DNA from: Amblyornis subalaris
Taxonomy: Eukaryota; Chordata; Aves; Passeriformes; Ptilonorhynchidae
Assembly: GCA_018881555.1 (NCBI GenBank)
Contig: JACAXG010000013.1
Location: forward strand, 6,548,191-6,612,190
DNA: 64,000 bases
Reading direction: 5' to 3'
The notes below the pieces were generated by a model. It was not told where the DNA came from and did no database searches. It saw nothing but the letters and a program-made list of their open reading frames with translations. The position numbers and the translations under genes are program-made. Positions 1 to 12,700 of the stretch are shown here, piece after piece (positions within the stretch are counted from its first letter, which is position 1; every line of letters begins with the position of its first letter).

Positions 1-57
1 TGAGGGCCAGTTCTGAATACAAGTGNACTTTTTGTGGCACTGGGATGTGGCACTTAC

Positions 58-191
58 TTGCAACCTCTAGCCTGGCATGGCACGTGGCCACCCCTGCCCC
101 GTTGACAGCAGACACGGTGTACCAGCCAGCATCCTTCTTGTTTGCATTATGGATCAAGAGGCAAATCCTGCCAGTATTGTCATGGAGCAAG
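58..191 (-). CDS. MYOT: MYOT exon: second half of the C-terminal Ig domain
   Basis: Acceptor tttttcag before 191 and donor gtaagt after 58 bound a 134-base exon (phase 2 in, 1 out). It encodes the D to G strands of the last Ig domain: HDNTGR, LLI, then KKDAGWYTVSAVN, matching human myotilin closely. The human NEAG turn reads NGAG here. The next MYOT exon lies left of the window. Confidence 0.93.
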
Positions 192-3100
192 CTGAAAAAT
201 GAAGGTGTTAGTGTCCAAACGCTTTGAAGAAGGGAAATCAGAGTCAGTTTACATGCTGAGGAGCTGACAAAGCNCCAGAACAACTCTTACAGGGCACTGC
301 AAACTGTTTAGGCATAACCACTGCATTTGTGTTAGAGCCCCCAGTGATTCACATCATGCCACCATTCAGGCCATTCTGTAGCCCCACACTGCACATTTCA
401 GTCCTAAAGCTGAGCTTCTNCATAGGCCCTCTACTGCTGCTGGCATTCAGAGCATCTGGACACAGCTCTCCCTCTGTGCCCTCAAAACAAGGCTCTCAGC
501 ATCATGCCTGCCCAGCACATGGGCCTGTGCCCCTCGTGTCACACAAGGGGGGGCAGATCCAGCTTTCCAGCTTGCTGCTTTTAGAAACCAGCCCACTTAA
601 ATTTGATTTAACAAATACTGGTTGTTGTTTTCTAACACACCAACTCATCAGTAGGATACCTTATTCGGTCTGTATTATATTGTACCATTTCGTTGTTTCT
701 TTTCCAGTAAATCCGAGGTGTTGGGATGGCAGAGATCTGGCATTCGAGTCTGGCTGTGTCTCCTTCAAAAACCTTTTTGCTTTGTGGCTTGAAGATGAAA
801 GTTGGAGGCATGTGATGTTCTTTCGCTAAATTGAAGAGGAGAGATAAGGAGGAGTTACTGGAAGTGTGGAATGCTCATGTCATNCTTATTTTTTAAGATT
901 TCAGGATGCTAAATTCAGGGGGACACGTGTTCCTTNCTGCATCTCCTTAGCCTGCAGGCAATTCCCATGAGTATAAGGGTGTAGTAAACACAACTCACTT
1001 TAGATGGAGAGTCAATTAACATACGTTATCAATCCTAGGAGATTAATAGCACTAATTAAAATAAATTCTGGACATCTCACTATATGTAAATATCCTGCTA
1101 GAAGTGCTTTNAAGGAATATGGCATCCTAGATGCAGTTATTAAAATAGTCTTGGAAAAGGTAAGTTGTTTTTTATTGTTTGAGCCTGAATATCTGGAGCG
1201 CTGCCTCTGCTTCTTGTTTGTTTAATGTCCCAAACACAGGGAGGAAAGCATTAGATTACTGAGACTTTCCTTGTGTGGCCAGGGAATGANCAGTGCTCTC
1301 AGTCTTACCAATTACTTCCACTTTTACTGTGAAAGATGCTTCTCCCGCGCGGTTGACAGCCACACACTCGTACGTCCCTGCATCAGAGGATTTGACTGCT
1401 TCAAAAATGAATGAGTGGAATCCCTTTTCTGACACTATCATTTTATGGAACTGATCTTGATGAACCATCCTTCCATTCTGGTACCACATCACGTCCGGGG
1501 TCGGGAGCCCACTAACCTGTGAGGGAGAGGAGAGCAGTGAAGAGTTAAACACCTTCAGGATCATAAAATCCCTCCAATACTACAGGGAATTTGATGCTGA
1601 CAGATGATCAAACCATGATTCTGCTGCAAAATTGTACAGTGTTGCCTAGTTTTGGATATTGATGTGGTGTTACACAGAGAGGAAGGCTCGTGGAGGGCTG
1701 TGAAAAATGAGCTTTAGCTACAGGACAGTAGATGCTGCTCCTGCAAGCCCCTTGGTTCCCATCTTGTAAGGTGGCCTTGATTAGGCCAAAGATGCTCATT
1801 GTGGGTTCACCCTTTCAGTCCCCCAAGCTAGCCCTGCCAGCAGTGCTGACACCCATCAGTGATAATTTCTGTAAATGAGCTGTCCTGCAGATGTGCTCCA
1901 GGTTGTCCATGGCATTCAGAGTTTGGGCAACTCGCAGCAAGATGGCCAAAGGTCATGTGTGAATCTGGCAAGATTTACTTAAATAAAGAGATTGGAAGTC
2001 ATCAGGAAAACCCAAGCCAAACCACAACCAGCAAACACCCTTGGCAGTGAAGCTGCGTGTGAGGGAGAGGAGGATCCTTTCTTACTCGTGTTAGTACAGC
2101 TGCCATGCAGCTTCAGGCCATTCTGGGGTTTTGTTTGTATGTAGGGCATTTCCTGGCCAGCCTGTCTGCTCCAGCAAGGCACAGTTACCTCAGGGAAGAC
2201 TCATTGAAGGGAGGTGAGTCCTGAACAGACTTTGCTGGATGTGCGTCCAGGATGTGTCCGCTGAAGTAGCAGAGTCCCAGTGCAAAGCACAAGGTTCCCT
2301 GCCAAAATGTCTTTTTTCAGCAGGGCACTAATATTCATTCTTCCCAATGAGGTCTAGATACATTTTATAGTGGTCCATATTTACCACCATTTAGCTCCAA
2401 CCATATTCTTATGCAGCTAAGTCCATTTGCATTTTCCAAGGGAAAATGCTGAAATACTTAGCTGTCTCCCATTTCTCGGTTTCCATAGCCTGGGGAGACC
2501 CTGCACCATCTGCCTGAGTGCTCTGGCTTAGTAAAGTGCAAAGGCACTGCAGCTCAGAGACCTCTCTGCACGCCCCACACCCCAAGAGGGAATGGAATTG
2601 GAAGGGAGGGGTTGGCAATGGAATTGGAAGGGAGAGGTTGGCATTACTTTGAAGTCGAGCCTGCAGAATCGCCCCTCCTCAATCACCACATCCTCAGGCA
2701 CTTGTGTGAAACGTGGCTGAAAAAACTTCTCCTGGATTGAGTCATGCCCACGATCGTCGCCTCTTGAGGATGGTCTGCTCCTGAAAAGGGGACAGGATGA
2801 GTCAATTGTGTAAAAGTTACCACAGCACAAACGACTTTGAAGTTCTAATTGCAGCTGGAGTCCCTCAACACATTTAGGAATGCAACACTACAGTTCTGGT
2901 TGGTTTTTCAGCTGTAAGTCATAATTTTCAAGTTGTTCAATTCAACACAGAAGCAAAACCTTCATTATGGCCTCATATCCGAAAGAATTGACAAGAGAAA
3001 TGTAGACCGTGNTTCATTTTTATAATTTATATTTGTTTCAATATTTATATTGCTTTGACTAGAAATTAATCATCTAGAATACAAAAAATATCTTCCCAAG

Positions 3101-6100
3101 GTGCATGGAGTTTTTAAACCTCTAGTGCTATGCTTAGAATTCACTGGATTAAGATCATAGGATTAAGATCATAGGCATCATCACCCATCCACAAATGGTA
3201 GCATTTTAGTCAAAAGAGAGTGAATTTAGTAATTACAACTCTAGCAAAAGTGGTAAGTAGTGAAGTTAAACCAACATTGTCTAGAAACCTTTGGAATAAG
3301 ACCCTGAAGAATAAATAGCACAGCACAAGTTTATGCTTTACCTTACATGTGTCGTAGGAACCTGCAGCCTGATGTTTTCTGCATTCTGGTGCTTGGAAAG
3401 AGAAAGAGGAGAGGTGAGTTCACTTAGAAAGATTTACTGTAAACTGAACAAGAAGTCATTTTGAGCTCATATGCTGACTGCTGCTCAAAAGCAAACTGAA
3501 TATCCTTCAGAAGTCGTTGGGACCAGAGGTAAAGGGACTTGCACCAGGACCTGACACACTCTGTGTTCACCGCAGGCTTTGCCATGGCAGTGACCAGCAC
3601 CACGAGCAGGACGGCAGAACTCCTCTCTGCTGCCCAGGTGATGGGTGCAGCAGCTTTGTCTGGCACACAAGGCCTTCNGCCAACCCATAACCTTTGTTAG
3701 AGAGGAGCAGGACTACTGGCAGTATCTAAACTGAGAGCTAAGTACAGAGTGTCCTTCCCCACAGCAGGAATAGAAGCGGAATNGCTGGCAAGAGCCTTGC
3801 ATTGTGCCCACTTAAATATGGTACCAACAGCCATGGACACATGCTGAGCTGGAAAATACTTTTCTTTCTAGATCACAGCACCAACTAAGCTCGCTGACAA
3901 CTCCACAATCACATGACTAAATCTGCTAAAGTACCCAGGATTGATTCCTGTTAGGAGCTTGGATGTTTGGAAAATGCAAGGCAGTTTAGTGCCAGCACCT
4001 CGTTTTAGCAATGGAGTCAGATGGAGCAAACGCTGCATGGAAATTTCTGGAGAGTTTGCACTGAGCCACTCCAGTGTTTGGTTCTGTGCTCTGCAGCCCA
4101 GTCCTCTGGAACATGTAAGCCTGGGTTTAAACGTCAAGCACAGTGGTAGTCTTCAGTTCAGGGGAAGTGTTACATGCATGAGGGTTTTGCTGGGCTGAGT
4201 TCCACGTGGGGTCCAAAGGTAATTGCCTGTATCTGCTCATCTACATGAGTACAGTTATTATTTGTCTTGGAAATGATGTTGTAGTGATGAAGTTGCTGAT
4301 GATTCTAATGATCTTTTACATGGACTGACTGTAGTTAAGTTCCTGAGGAATCAGGAGGCTGAATGAATCAGTGACTACAACATTTAAAAATAAGGCCAAA
4401 CAATGGGAGTGAGATTTCCCAAACAAAAGCCAATCTCTGCTTCCAATTTTCCTTTTTTAAAGCAGCATTTCACACATGCTGTAAAGTTGTCAGTCATCCT
4501 CTTTTGACTGAATGTTTCCTTGTTCTCTGCAAAAAATGAGGCTTCCCTTGCTCTCTGACAAGCGTAATTTTCCCTTCTTTCCTTCTCTTGCCAGGTNATC
4601 GCTGGCAAGAAATAGCTCAAATTGTGTGTTCCTCCCTTGCTGTGATCTGAAGTGTCTCTTCCATGGAGGAGTTTTGCTGAGAGCACTTTGGCAGGTGCCA
4701 GCCTGCTCCTGGCTCCCTGCTGCATGCACCAGGAGGGGTGCTCTCCTTGCCTGCACAGGTACCCAGTGCCATACCACGGACATTTCCACTCACTTTGAGC
4801 AGAGAAGTGCCAAAGAGAGCTTTTCACNGGCCTGAATAAACAATGAATGATGCAAGTCTCCAACTAAAGTGCTTTGGAAAATGCCAGTAGTAATAGGTTC
4901 TTGTCTATCAGCATGTGGACTGCTGAAATAACTGCTTTGCATTCTTTTAATGGAAAAGCTAAAACCCAACCAGTCCCAGCCCAAGGTCACGACCTCTTGA
5001 AGCCAATGTCACTTACTCCAAACAGTGACAGGTGTAAATCTTGCTGTCCTGGCCAAGCCTGCACTCGGGCTGTTGGGAGTGGGTACCTGGATCCCTCATG
5101 GTGCTGCTCCCTGCCTGTCACAGGCTCTGTGTACTGTGCTGGGCAGCAGCTGTTGTAATTCCTCCCTGGAGAGGTCATTCCTACAGAATNGGCCCAGCAA
5201 GGGAATGGTGCTTAAATTCCCCCACCTCCGCCATCACCCTGCAAAAACCCCAAACCTCTGCCACANTGAAAGCCGTCCCCTCACCTGCACTGTTGCCAAA
5301 TAAACCCCACCTCTGCCCCATTCAGGTACAAGTAGGTCAGAGCACAGTCACCAGGAAATCCTTGCTCTAGAGACAGGTCCCCGTTTACCTGTGCATTCTG
5401 CATGTTGTCCTCACTCTGTGTTTCCAGCACNGAGGCAGCATTTACTGGTCCGAGCAGCCTGCGAGCCATTCTTTCTTCATAAGTCAATCGCTGAAAGCAG
5501 AGCGGAGAGCAATTCAAGTCAGAAGTCCATTTACTATTTCAGATCAGCTTGTTAAGAGCACATTAATATGCCACAAATTCGGGATATTGTCAATGAAAGC
5601 AGGAGCTGACCAGAAGCCCCATGTCTGGCCCGGAGGGTTTGCAGTCTGTGATGCCAACTGAAGTCAGCCTCAATATATACAGCACTGAAATGCACAAAAG
5701 ATTAAACTGTCTGTTCATCAAAGCCTCCCCAATGCCATCTGTGGCCTTCCACTCCTCCTCTTTCTGTGCTGTGATTATTTATGGGTAACTGATGGCATCA
5801 TCCTCAGAGCCAGAGTAAGTCCCAGGGTACCTTTCTGTTAGTGCTGGGAAAACTTCCCAAGTCATTCAGCTGTGGAGTTAGAGGCATGATGGATGCTCCC
5901 AAAAAAAGCAAGAGCCACACCAGAAGCAGGCTCAGCCAGTGGGGAGCACCACTACTGCTGAAAGCACTGGGGAAGTTTATGCCAGCCCAGCACCTGCAGG
6001 GTGAGATGCTGTGAGCTGTCTGGAGAGNAGGCAAGGACACGTTTCAGGCACGAAACACTAAGTCCCTACAGCATGGATGTGGCACAGAGCGATAAAAATG

Positions 6101-9100
6101 AGCACAGTTGGAGTCAAGCTCTGTCAGTTGGGTTACTTTTCTAAAGTATGTTAGTGCCCTGAGCACCAGAACACCTGACACTTCACTTCCCACAAAGTTT
6201 AACTCGGGTTTGGATTTTGTGCCATGAGGACGAGCTCTGACTGCATTCCTCCTGTGCACGAGACATACACACGTCTGCTGCTGGGCAGGTGAAGGTTTGG
6301 GAGCCTTGTGGGACTTTTCTTTAGAAGAGAGCACGAGACCTTTAGCAAAACCTGTGAGAGCTTAATATCCCCAAGGTCCTTACGTGTGTGTCAAGTGTGG
6401 CTGAGATTGGCCAGTTGGCTCAGACGCTGTTGGAGGACAAGGGGAGGAGGACACAGTGGTGATTGCATAAGCCTTATTTTTAGCCTGGCTTCCTATGGGA
6501 AGAAAAGCTGACTCGCTATGACAAGCTTTCTTACAGCACACAGGGCATTCCTGTTAGGGGCATATTAAGTCAGATTTGACCTATTTGTTTTCTGGTTCAG
6601 TATTAAAAATTGTATATATGACACAAACCTGTTCTCACCGATGATAATGAAAACACTCTTTCCACTTCAGGGGAAAGAAAATGGAAACTATAAACACTGG
6701 GCTTTTACCAGGCTGCCTCCAGCCAGNGAGAAAGTTCCCACATTAGAAACCTGCCCTCTCTATCTTGCTGCAATGGGCTTCTCCACTGGTAAGCAAATTT
6801 TTCTCCCAGATTTGGATTTCTTGTTAAAAGGGATTGCATTGTGTCCCTCTGCAGAATAAATAAATAAGTACTGAGACTGAGAGACCTTCTTATAGGAGTC
6901 AGAATTTATGATAAAACTTANATAATTTCTTTCATTTATTGCTCATATAAAAAGAAAATAATTACCCCATTCAGTGGTGGTTGCTAAAATAAGCTTTCAA
7001 ATATTCAAAAATTTCCTCAGGTTCTAATGATTTTGAGAGGTTTATTAACTCCTGTGTCAAAAACCAGTCTAGAGAACTGAGGGATTCTCCTTGGATTTCT
7101 AGTTGTCTGTGGATGTGGTGTTCATCAGGATCCCCAGAAGAGAGTTCAGATTTGTGCCACAGCTCTAAACATGTAGCTTTNCACATTAAAGGAATATTCT
7201 GGGCATAAATGGGTTGTATTCTCATGGGATTTGTTGGAGCTCTGAGTAAAGGTGTTTGGGCAGTGTTGCTCCTGCATTTCCTTCTGCTTTTAGCTCAGTT
7301 TGGAGGCCCCAGCCTCTGGGGTACCAGAACCANTCTCTGCATCCCTGCTTGCACTACTGAGAGTCCCAGCAAACCAAACCCTTAATCCCTTACCTGGTTG
7401 CCATTCTGGAGAAGGTTGTCTTTGCATCGGAGTTTCTTTTCCANGTCCTGAATGAGGGCCTCTTTTGTTCCTCGAATTTCTTGGTCTGATGTCTTCTGCA
7501 TAGAGGTGATGCTGGCTTGTTTGTTATACATTGGCTGTGAGTAACTACTTGTGCAGGAAGAGAAAACAAAGTTATTCCCCTAGGCCTGCTGGATTATTTG
7601 CTGCAGCTTCACAGAGTGCACACAGAAATGTGAACTTGCCTCCTAAAAACTGTGGTTCAGATGAACCCCTAAAGCATCTGGGAGATGAATGGGCTAAGGT
7701 GGGTAATTGAGTATCAAAACCTTAAGGGGAAGAAGCATCATGGAGCAGCCAAGTCATTGAGTGTCCTCCCACAACTCATTCAGCATCCCTACGTCCTGCA
7801 GCGGCCCTCACTGCCTGGCCCTGTAATCCATAGCCAAGGGATACAATCGGTTCCTGGAGCTGGATAGTACATTTGNTTCTGAAAGATGCTAGGAAGAGAG
7901 GAGCATCCATCAGAACGGGTNGCAAAGGTCTGCTGGAGGTCACAGCACTCTGTGCTGACAGGATCTAACCTGGTTTGTGACCCCAAGTGGGGCCTCGTAT
8001 GCTGCACTCGTGTTCAGAAATTATTTCTATTCAAAATCCTCTTCCTCCTGTCACTTGGGAATTTGTTCTTCTGGTTAGAGTAGGGTAGAAGGGTTATAAT
8101 TCTGGAAGACTCCCAACATTGCTTAGACTTAATAACTTAATGCAAGTTATAACTTAAAAACTTTAACAATTTGCCCAACAGATTAATACATCTCATGTCC
8201 CTGATTGCCCATTAGTAGCNTGACTGGGAAGATAATTCCTCAACTCACTGAGTGTTGCATTTAAGAGCAGCTTATATGAAAAGCATAGTGAGGCACCCAA
8301 GCCCTTTGCTACGGAAACAAACCAACCCCACACTACATGCACAAACNCCAGAGGTCACTCCGGTGTGTCCTGAACCCCCCACACTCCTGCAGGACTTCAG
8401 GAAACACTCCTGAGTGCCCCAGTTAACCCCCTCTGTCTTACCTTTCCCCTTCCCACAGTGCTGNGATTCAGAGAACACACAGAAATATTCTGATTTCCTG
8501 GATGCAAACTGACACTTACACCCGGATTTATACGCAAGCCAGCAGGACCCCCTGCCCCTATCAACTTTCCAATATCTCAGTTGAGCGTTTGTGCGTATTC
8601 TACCCTGACTTTCCCCAGGACCTCCAGCTAATATTGGCAGGAATACAAGTTGGTGAGAAGGCAAGGCCCAGCTCCCTTTGAGATCTCACTGACCTTGAGA
8701 GATATTTGGATTGCAGCCCAAAGGCAAAATGATATAATACATATTCAGGAAAGAATTTAGTCTTTGGTCTAAAGGGGTAAAATTTTCAAGTGGCTGCCTT
8801 TCTGTTCGCATGCATGATTAATGAAAAGGGTATTGTAGGTGAGTTTAGATCCACATCATGATGTGGAACCTGAAAATGTTGCTGAGAATTACCAGGAACC
8901 TTTTAAGTTGTTTATATGTGAGGAATACTACTGCCTTCCCCCCTCTCCCTGTTCATAAGCCATGTTTTTTGAGAGAAATTTATTTAAGATGGGTGCTTAT
9001 CTTCCGAATAACCTTAATTAAGAGATGTCTGTCAAATCAAACTAAACAATTCAAACTGATTCCAGAAAACCCACGCAGCAGCCTGTGACACGACCGCTGT

Positions 9101-9719
9101 GCAGTTTAATTCCTAATGGATGCCCATCTCTCCCACACAAGGGCAAGCCCTCAGCCTCCTAACCCGGTCCATGCAGAGCCCGCCTTGAACATCAGAAGTC
9201 AGCGGGAGCTGAGCCATTGGCTTCGGCCAGGCTGGTGCNCTACCAGGGGGCTGGATTTGGGATGGTCAGTGCACGGGAGAGGCCAGGCCAGAGGGAAGCA
9301 GCGNGAGGTTAGAAGCCTGTGTATACTTACTGAGGTTCCATGGGAGAAGGAGTTTGGCTGTTATAGTCGGGCTGCGAGGGGAGCACTGAGCACAGGAATG
9401 CTGCGGGGGATTGGTTAGGCATGGATATAAGCCTTTGCCCAGATGATGAGCTAGCAGGAGACTGCGCAGATGCAGGTGTGATGGGATATGTGGATTCCTT
9501 GGGGACACTACAGGAAGGCGAGGAGAGCGTGATTGAAGAGCTCAGCGATGACGAGGAGGAGAATTTCTGCCCGCTGGGGTTACGAGGCTGTATGAGGATG
9601 GAGGACTGTTTGATTTCTCTGCTTGACTCTGTGGAGGCTGCAGGTCCTGGAGGCTGCTGTTGCCCTTGGCACACATTCTTAGACTGGATAAAGTGTTTTG
9701 GACGTTCGTAGTTAAACAT
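58..9719 (-). CDS. MYOT: Myotilin, conserved short form (3' end lies outside the window)
   Basis: Sarcomeric Z-disc protein that in its family binds alpha-actinin, filamin C and F-actin and helps organise thin filaments. Eight coding exons read right to left: 9719-9331, 7544-7394, 5490-5389, 3391-3342, 2780-2648, 1516-1309, 825-660 and 191-58. All have GT-AG borders and compatible phases and give 444 residues before the window ends. The start is the ATG at 9719, because it begins MFNYERPKHFIQS exactly where human myotilin starts. The order is Ser-rich region (residues about 30-110), linker with RLTYEERMARRLLGP, Ig domain 1 (about 250-345) and Ig domain 2 (about 350-444). Human myotilin has 498 residues, so roughly 50 C-terminal residues are missing to the left of base 1. 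Serines at positions equivalent to human S55 and S60, where myopathy substitutions occur, are present. Recognition is very secure. Confidence 0.94.
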
Positions 9720-12700
9720 GGTTGGTTGGCACATAGAGGAAACGGATGGGAGATTGGGGACACTCATAGGAGAGGTTTCACGGCTGTCCTGGGTTTTTGT
9801 TGGTGATAACTGGCTTTGGATAGGTGGCTGGTAAAAACTAGGTGGCAGGCCACAAAAGTTTTCTTGGCTGGGCTCCTGGATAGAATGGAACCCTTGCCTT
9901 GCAGAATAGAGGCTTTCTTGATGTGGATTTTCCCTTAAGGAAGACAACACAGATAAAATAAATGGAACGTCACAAGCTGAATCACAAAAATACTGTGTTG
10001 TGAGCAGTCATTAGCAATCCAAAGACTATGAAGTTTAGGCAACCGAATTGAAGCTTGAACTTAAAGTTATTTAGGGTTTAGTAGAATTATTCCAGAACTG
10101 TATGAACATTTTGGATTACAATAATAACTGTCTGACTGAGGTGCAGTGCTCACTGTGGTTGTCTTATATGCCAGAGCCCAGTAAACTCTAGAAGAAGTAG
10201 CAATTGATTTACCACCTGTAGAAGTGTACAGATAACCATAGATACTACTGCCAAGCAAGGTAATTTCCCATGTATCATCTTAACTAAAGATCCCTGGATC
10301 CTGCTGTTTTGTGCCCTGTCAAAATGCTAAATGTACTATTCCCCAGAACTGGCTATTTGTGCCAAGAAATTCCTTATACCATAGGGAAGCATGAAATGGG
10401 TTTCACTTTATTTTAAGTCTAAAACTAAACTTTTGAAACCAAGTCTCCTTATTTCTTCTCTAATGTGTTTTGAATTCAGAGCTTTTTATATCCAACTGAG
10501 ATTTGGGATTAGAATGCCAAGGACTGTGTGTCTCTGTTTGAGGTGAATTCCTGAGATTTGCTATTAAGACTGCTAGAATGACATTAGCTGCAAGATGGAG
10601 TAGGGTAAGCTGAGCTGCTCAGAGTCCTGCATTTATTTTGCAGGTGCTTGCTGTCTAAACCTGGGCTTTCCATCAACTCAAAACCCAGGAAAATTTCATT
10701 GGAGTGAACTGAGCAAGCTTGTTGAAATGGGCAAACCACTTCAGCACCAGGATAAATAAATAATCCCCCCAAATAAACATAAAGCCACTAATAAGAAAAA
10801 AAAAAAAAAAAGAGAATATAAATCCACACAGTTACATGTGCTGGAAAAAATGGTAATCTTGCCCCGCCGAGATCAGCTGTTTAGCTGCTATATATACCCA
10901 GTATATTGTATTCCTCTCCTCGGAGAGCCCGGAGAAGGGCTCCACGAGGTCATAAATTCCCTTGGGGGGAGATAGCTGGAGACATCGCTCTTATTTTAAA
11001 GATTTAAGGCTTTAATTTCCTAAAGGTAATCTTCAATATTAGTCGTAAATTAGCTGTACGTAAACAGAGGCCTTATAGTAAAAATTCCCTGACTTTCCCC
11101 TTGTCATACTCTTGGAATTTGAAGCTGGCTCAAATTTTTGGAGCATGTCCACACTATGTTCTCATTCACCGGTGCAGAAAACTCGTTGAGTCTTGTCTTT
11201 ATCCCGTTTTTATATCACTACCTGCGCACAGATTTGTACATTGACTTTACCTACAAGNTGTGTACAGAAACCAGCGTTTACTTTGTTTTCTAGAACAGTG
11301 CACTCAACCAAGCTCCGATGCACAGCGCCACTCCTCACAGCAAGCCATAAGTCATGTTTTCCTCAAATCATTCCACCTTGATTCGGGAGGAAAAAAAATA
11401 AATCCAAAGAGGCTTTTGACTTTACAAGATGAAAACGGTAAATAACAGCAGGGACAGGTTGCTTTTTAAAAAACAAACCATTTTTTTCCTCTGTTGCCGC
11501 CCACGTTACCTCTGACACCGCCGCACCTTAAAGGTACCTTTTCACTTCGGCATTCCCAGCGCGCAGCAGTCCCTCATGCCACCTCCCTGACCAGCTTCCA
11601 GAGTAAGAAGTGACGTGGAAAAAACCCAGACAAGCACCTTACCTACAGCCTAGAAGTCGTCACCTGCGCTGTGGCCGGTATTTTGGGCAGGGACGGTCAT
11701 TCACTGGCCCGGGCTGTCATAGCCGCCCTCTGCGCGGCGGTACGAGCCCGGAGGCTTTAATGTGCTGCCAGCGGTGACACCGCGGGACCTGCCTGTCCCC
11801 GGCCCCCGCCGCTGTCACAATAAGAGTCTCCGCAGCCCGGCCTGCCCGGGCACTCGTTCAGGGGCCGGAGCGGGGACTTGGGCAGGCGCCCGCGGGCAGC
11901 GCATCCCCGGCGGGGCAGCGCAGGGTCCGCCCGGCGCTCGGAGGGGCCGCTCCCGCGGGCGCTGCCGGCCGGGCCCCGGTCTGTCCCTGCCCCGGGAGCG
12001 CCGGGGTGGCGATGGGCACAGCCCCGGCCCCGGGAGCGATGCGGTGATGTTGGGCACAGCCCCGGCCCCGGCTCTCCCCGTCCCGCCCCGAGGGGCAGCG
12101 GCCGAGGCTCAGCGCTGCCGCTCCGCAGGAGAGGGGGAAGAACTGAAGGAGTCCACAGCTTTGGAACAGAAAAGCAGTTGTTTCTGCACATAACACCCTC
12201 AGGGAGCAGCGAGGGAGGACTGCTGCGATACGCTCGAAAGTCCCTAAACCGCACTTCGTTATCCCGGTGAAATTCTTGGCCAGAGAAGCTGNGGCTGCCC
12301 CATCCCTGGAAGTGTTCTANGCCAGGNTGGATGGGGCCCTGAGCAGGCTGGTCTAATGGAAGGTGTCCCTGCCCATGCAGGGGGTAGGAACGAGATGAAC
12401 TTTAGGGTCCCTTCCAGCCCAAACCTTCCTGTGATTCTGAACTCCTTGTTTAATTCATTTACTGAATGGCTGTAGCTAATTGCCACTGCAGCAATAACTC
12501 TCTGGTACTGCTTTTAAGGCTGTGCTCTTAGAGGCAATAGATACTTGAGAGCCAAGTTTAAAAGCGGTTTAAGTCTCCCCAGCCGCAGACCCGAGGAAGT
12601 CTCCGTGCCCAGGACCACCTGCCTCAGCGCCGGGGCGACTCTCACCCCGCTCCTGTAGGGAGCTTATGGATGTGTCTGAACAGTCATAAACTGAGTAACA

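Larger units (their letters stand above)
192..2647. other. Introns of the MYOT 3' half
   Basis: Introns 192-659, 826-1308 and 1517-2647 hold no recognised repeat apart from the 26-base duplication at 2591. Plus-strand ORFs here are chance. Confidence 0.7.
3392..9330. other. Introns between MYOT linker exons
   Basis: Introns 3392-5388, 5491-7393 and 7545-9330. No gene, RNA or identifiable transposon seen. Confidence 0.6.

Noticed and set aside
329..829. 166-codon plus-strand ORF
   Set aside because: It is antisense to the real MYOT exon at 660-825, contains no domain and has no splice context of its own.
8850..8867. Perfect 18-base palindrome tccacatcatgatgtgga
   Set aside because: One such palindrome is not far from chance expectation in 64 kb, and nothing around it suggests a protein-binding or terminator role.
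9421..9711. 96-codon plus-strand ORF
   Set aside because: A shadow of the Ser-rich MYOT exon; its acidic Glu/Asp run is the complement of TCN serine codons.
11757..12270. Several overlapping ORFs of 80-165 codons on both strands
   Set aside because: They come from the low stop-codon frequency of the CpG island; the peptides are Arg/Pro/Gly-rich in all frames and none has a conserved motif.
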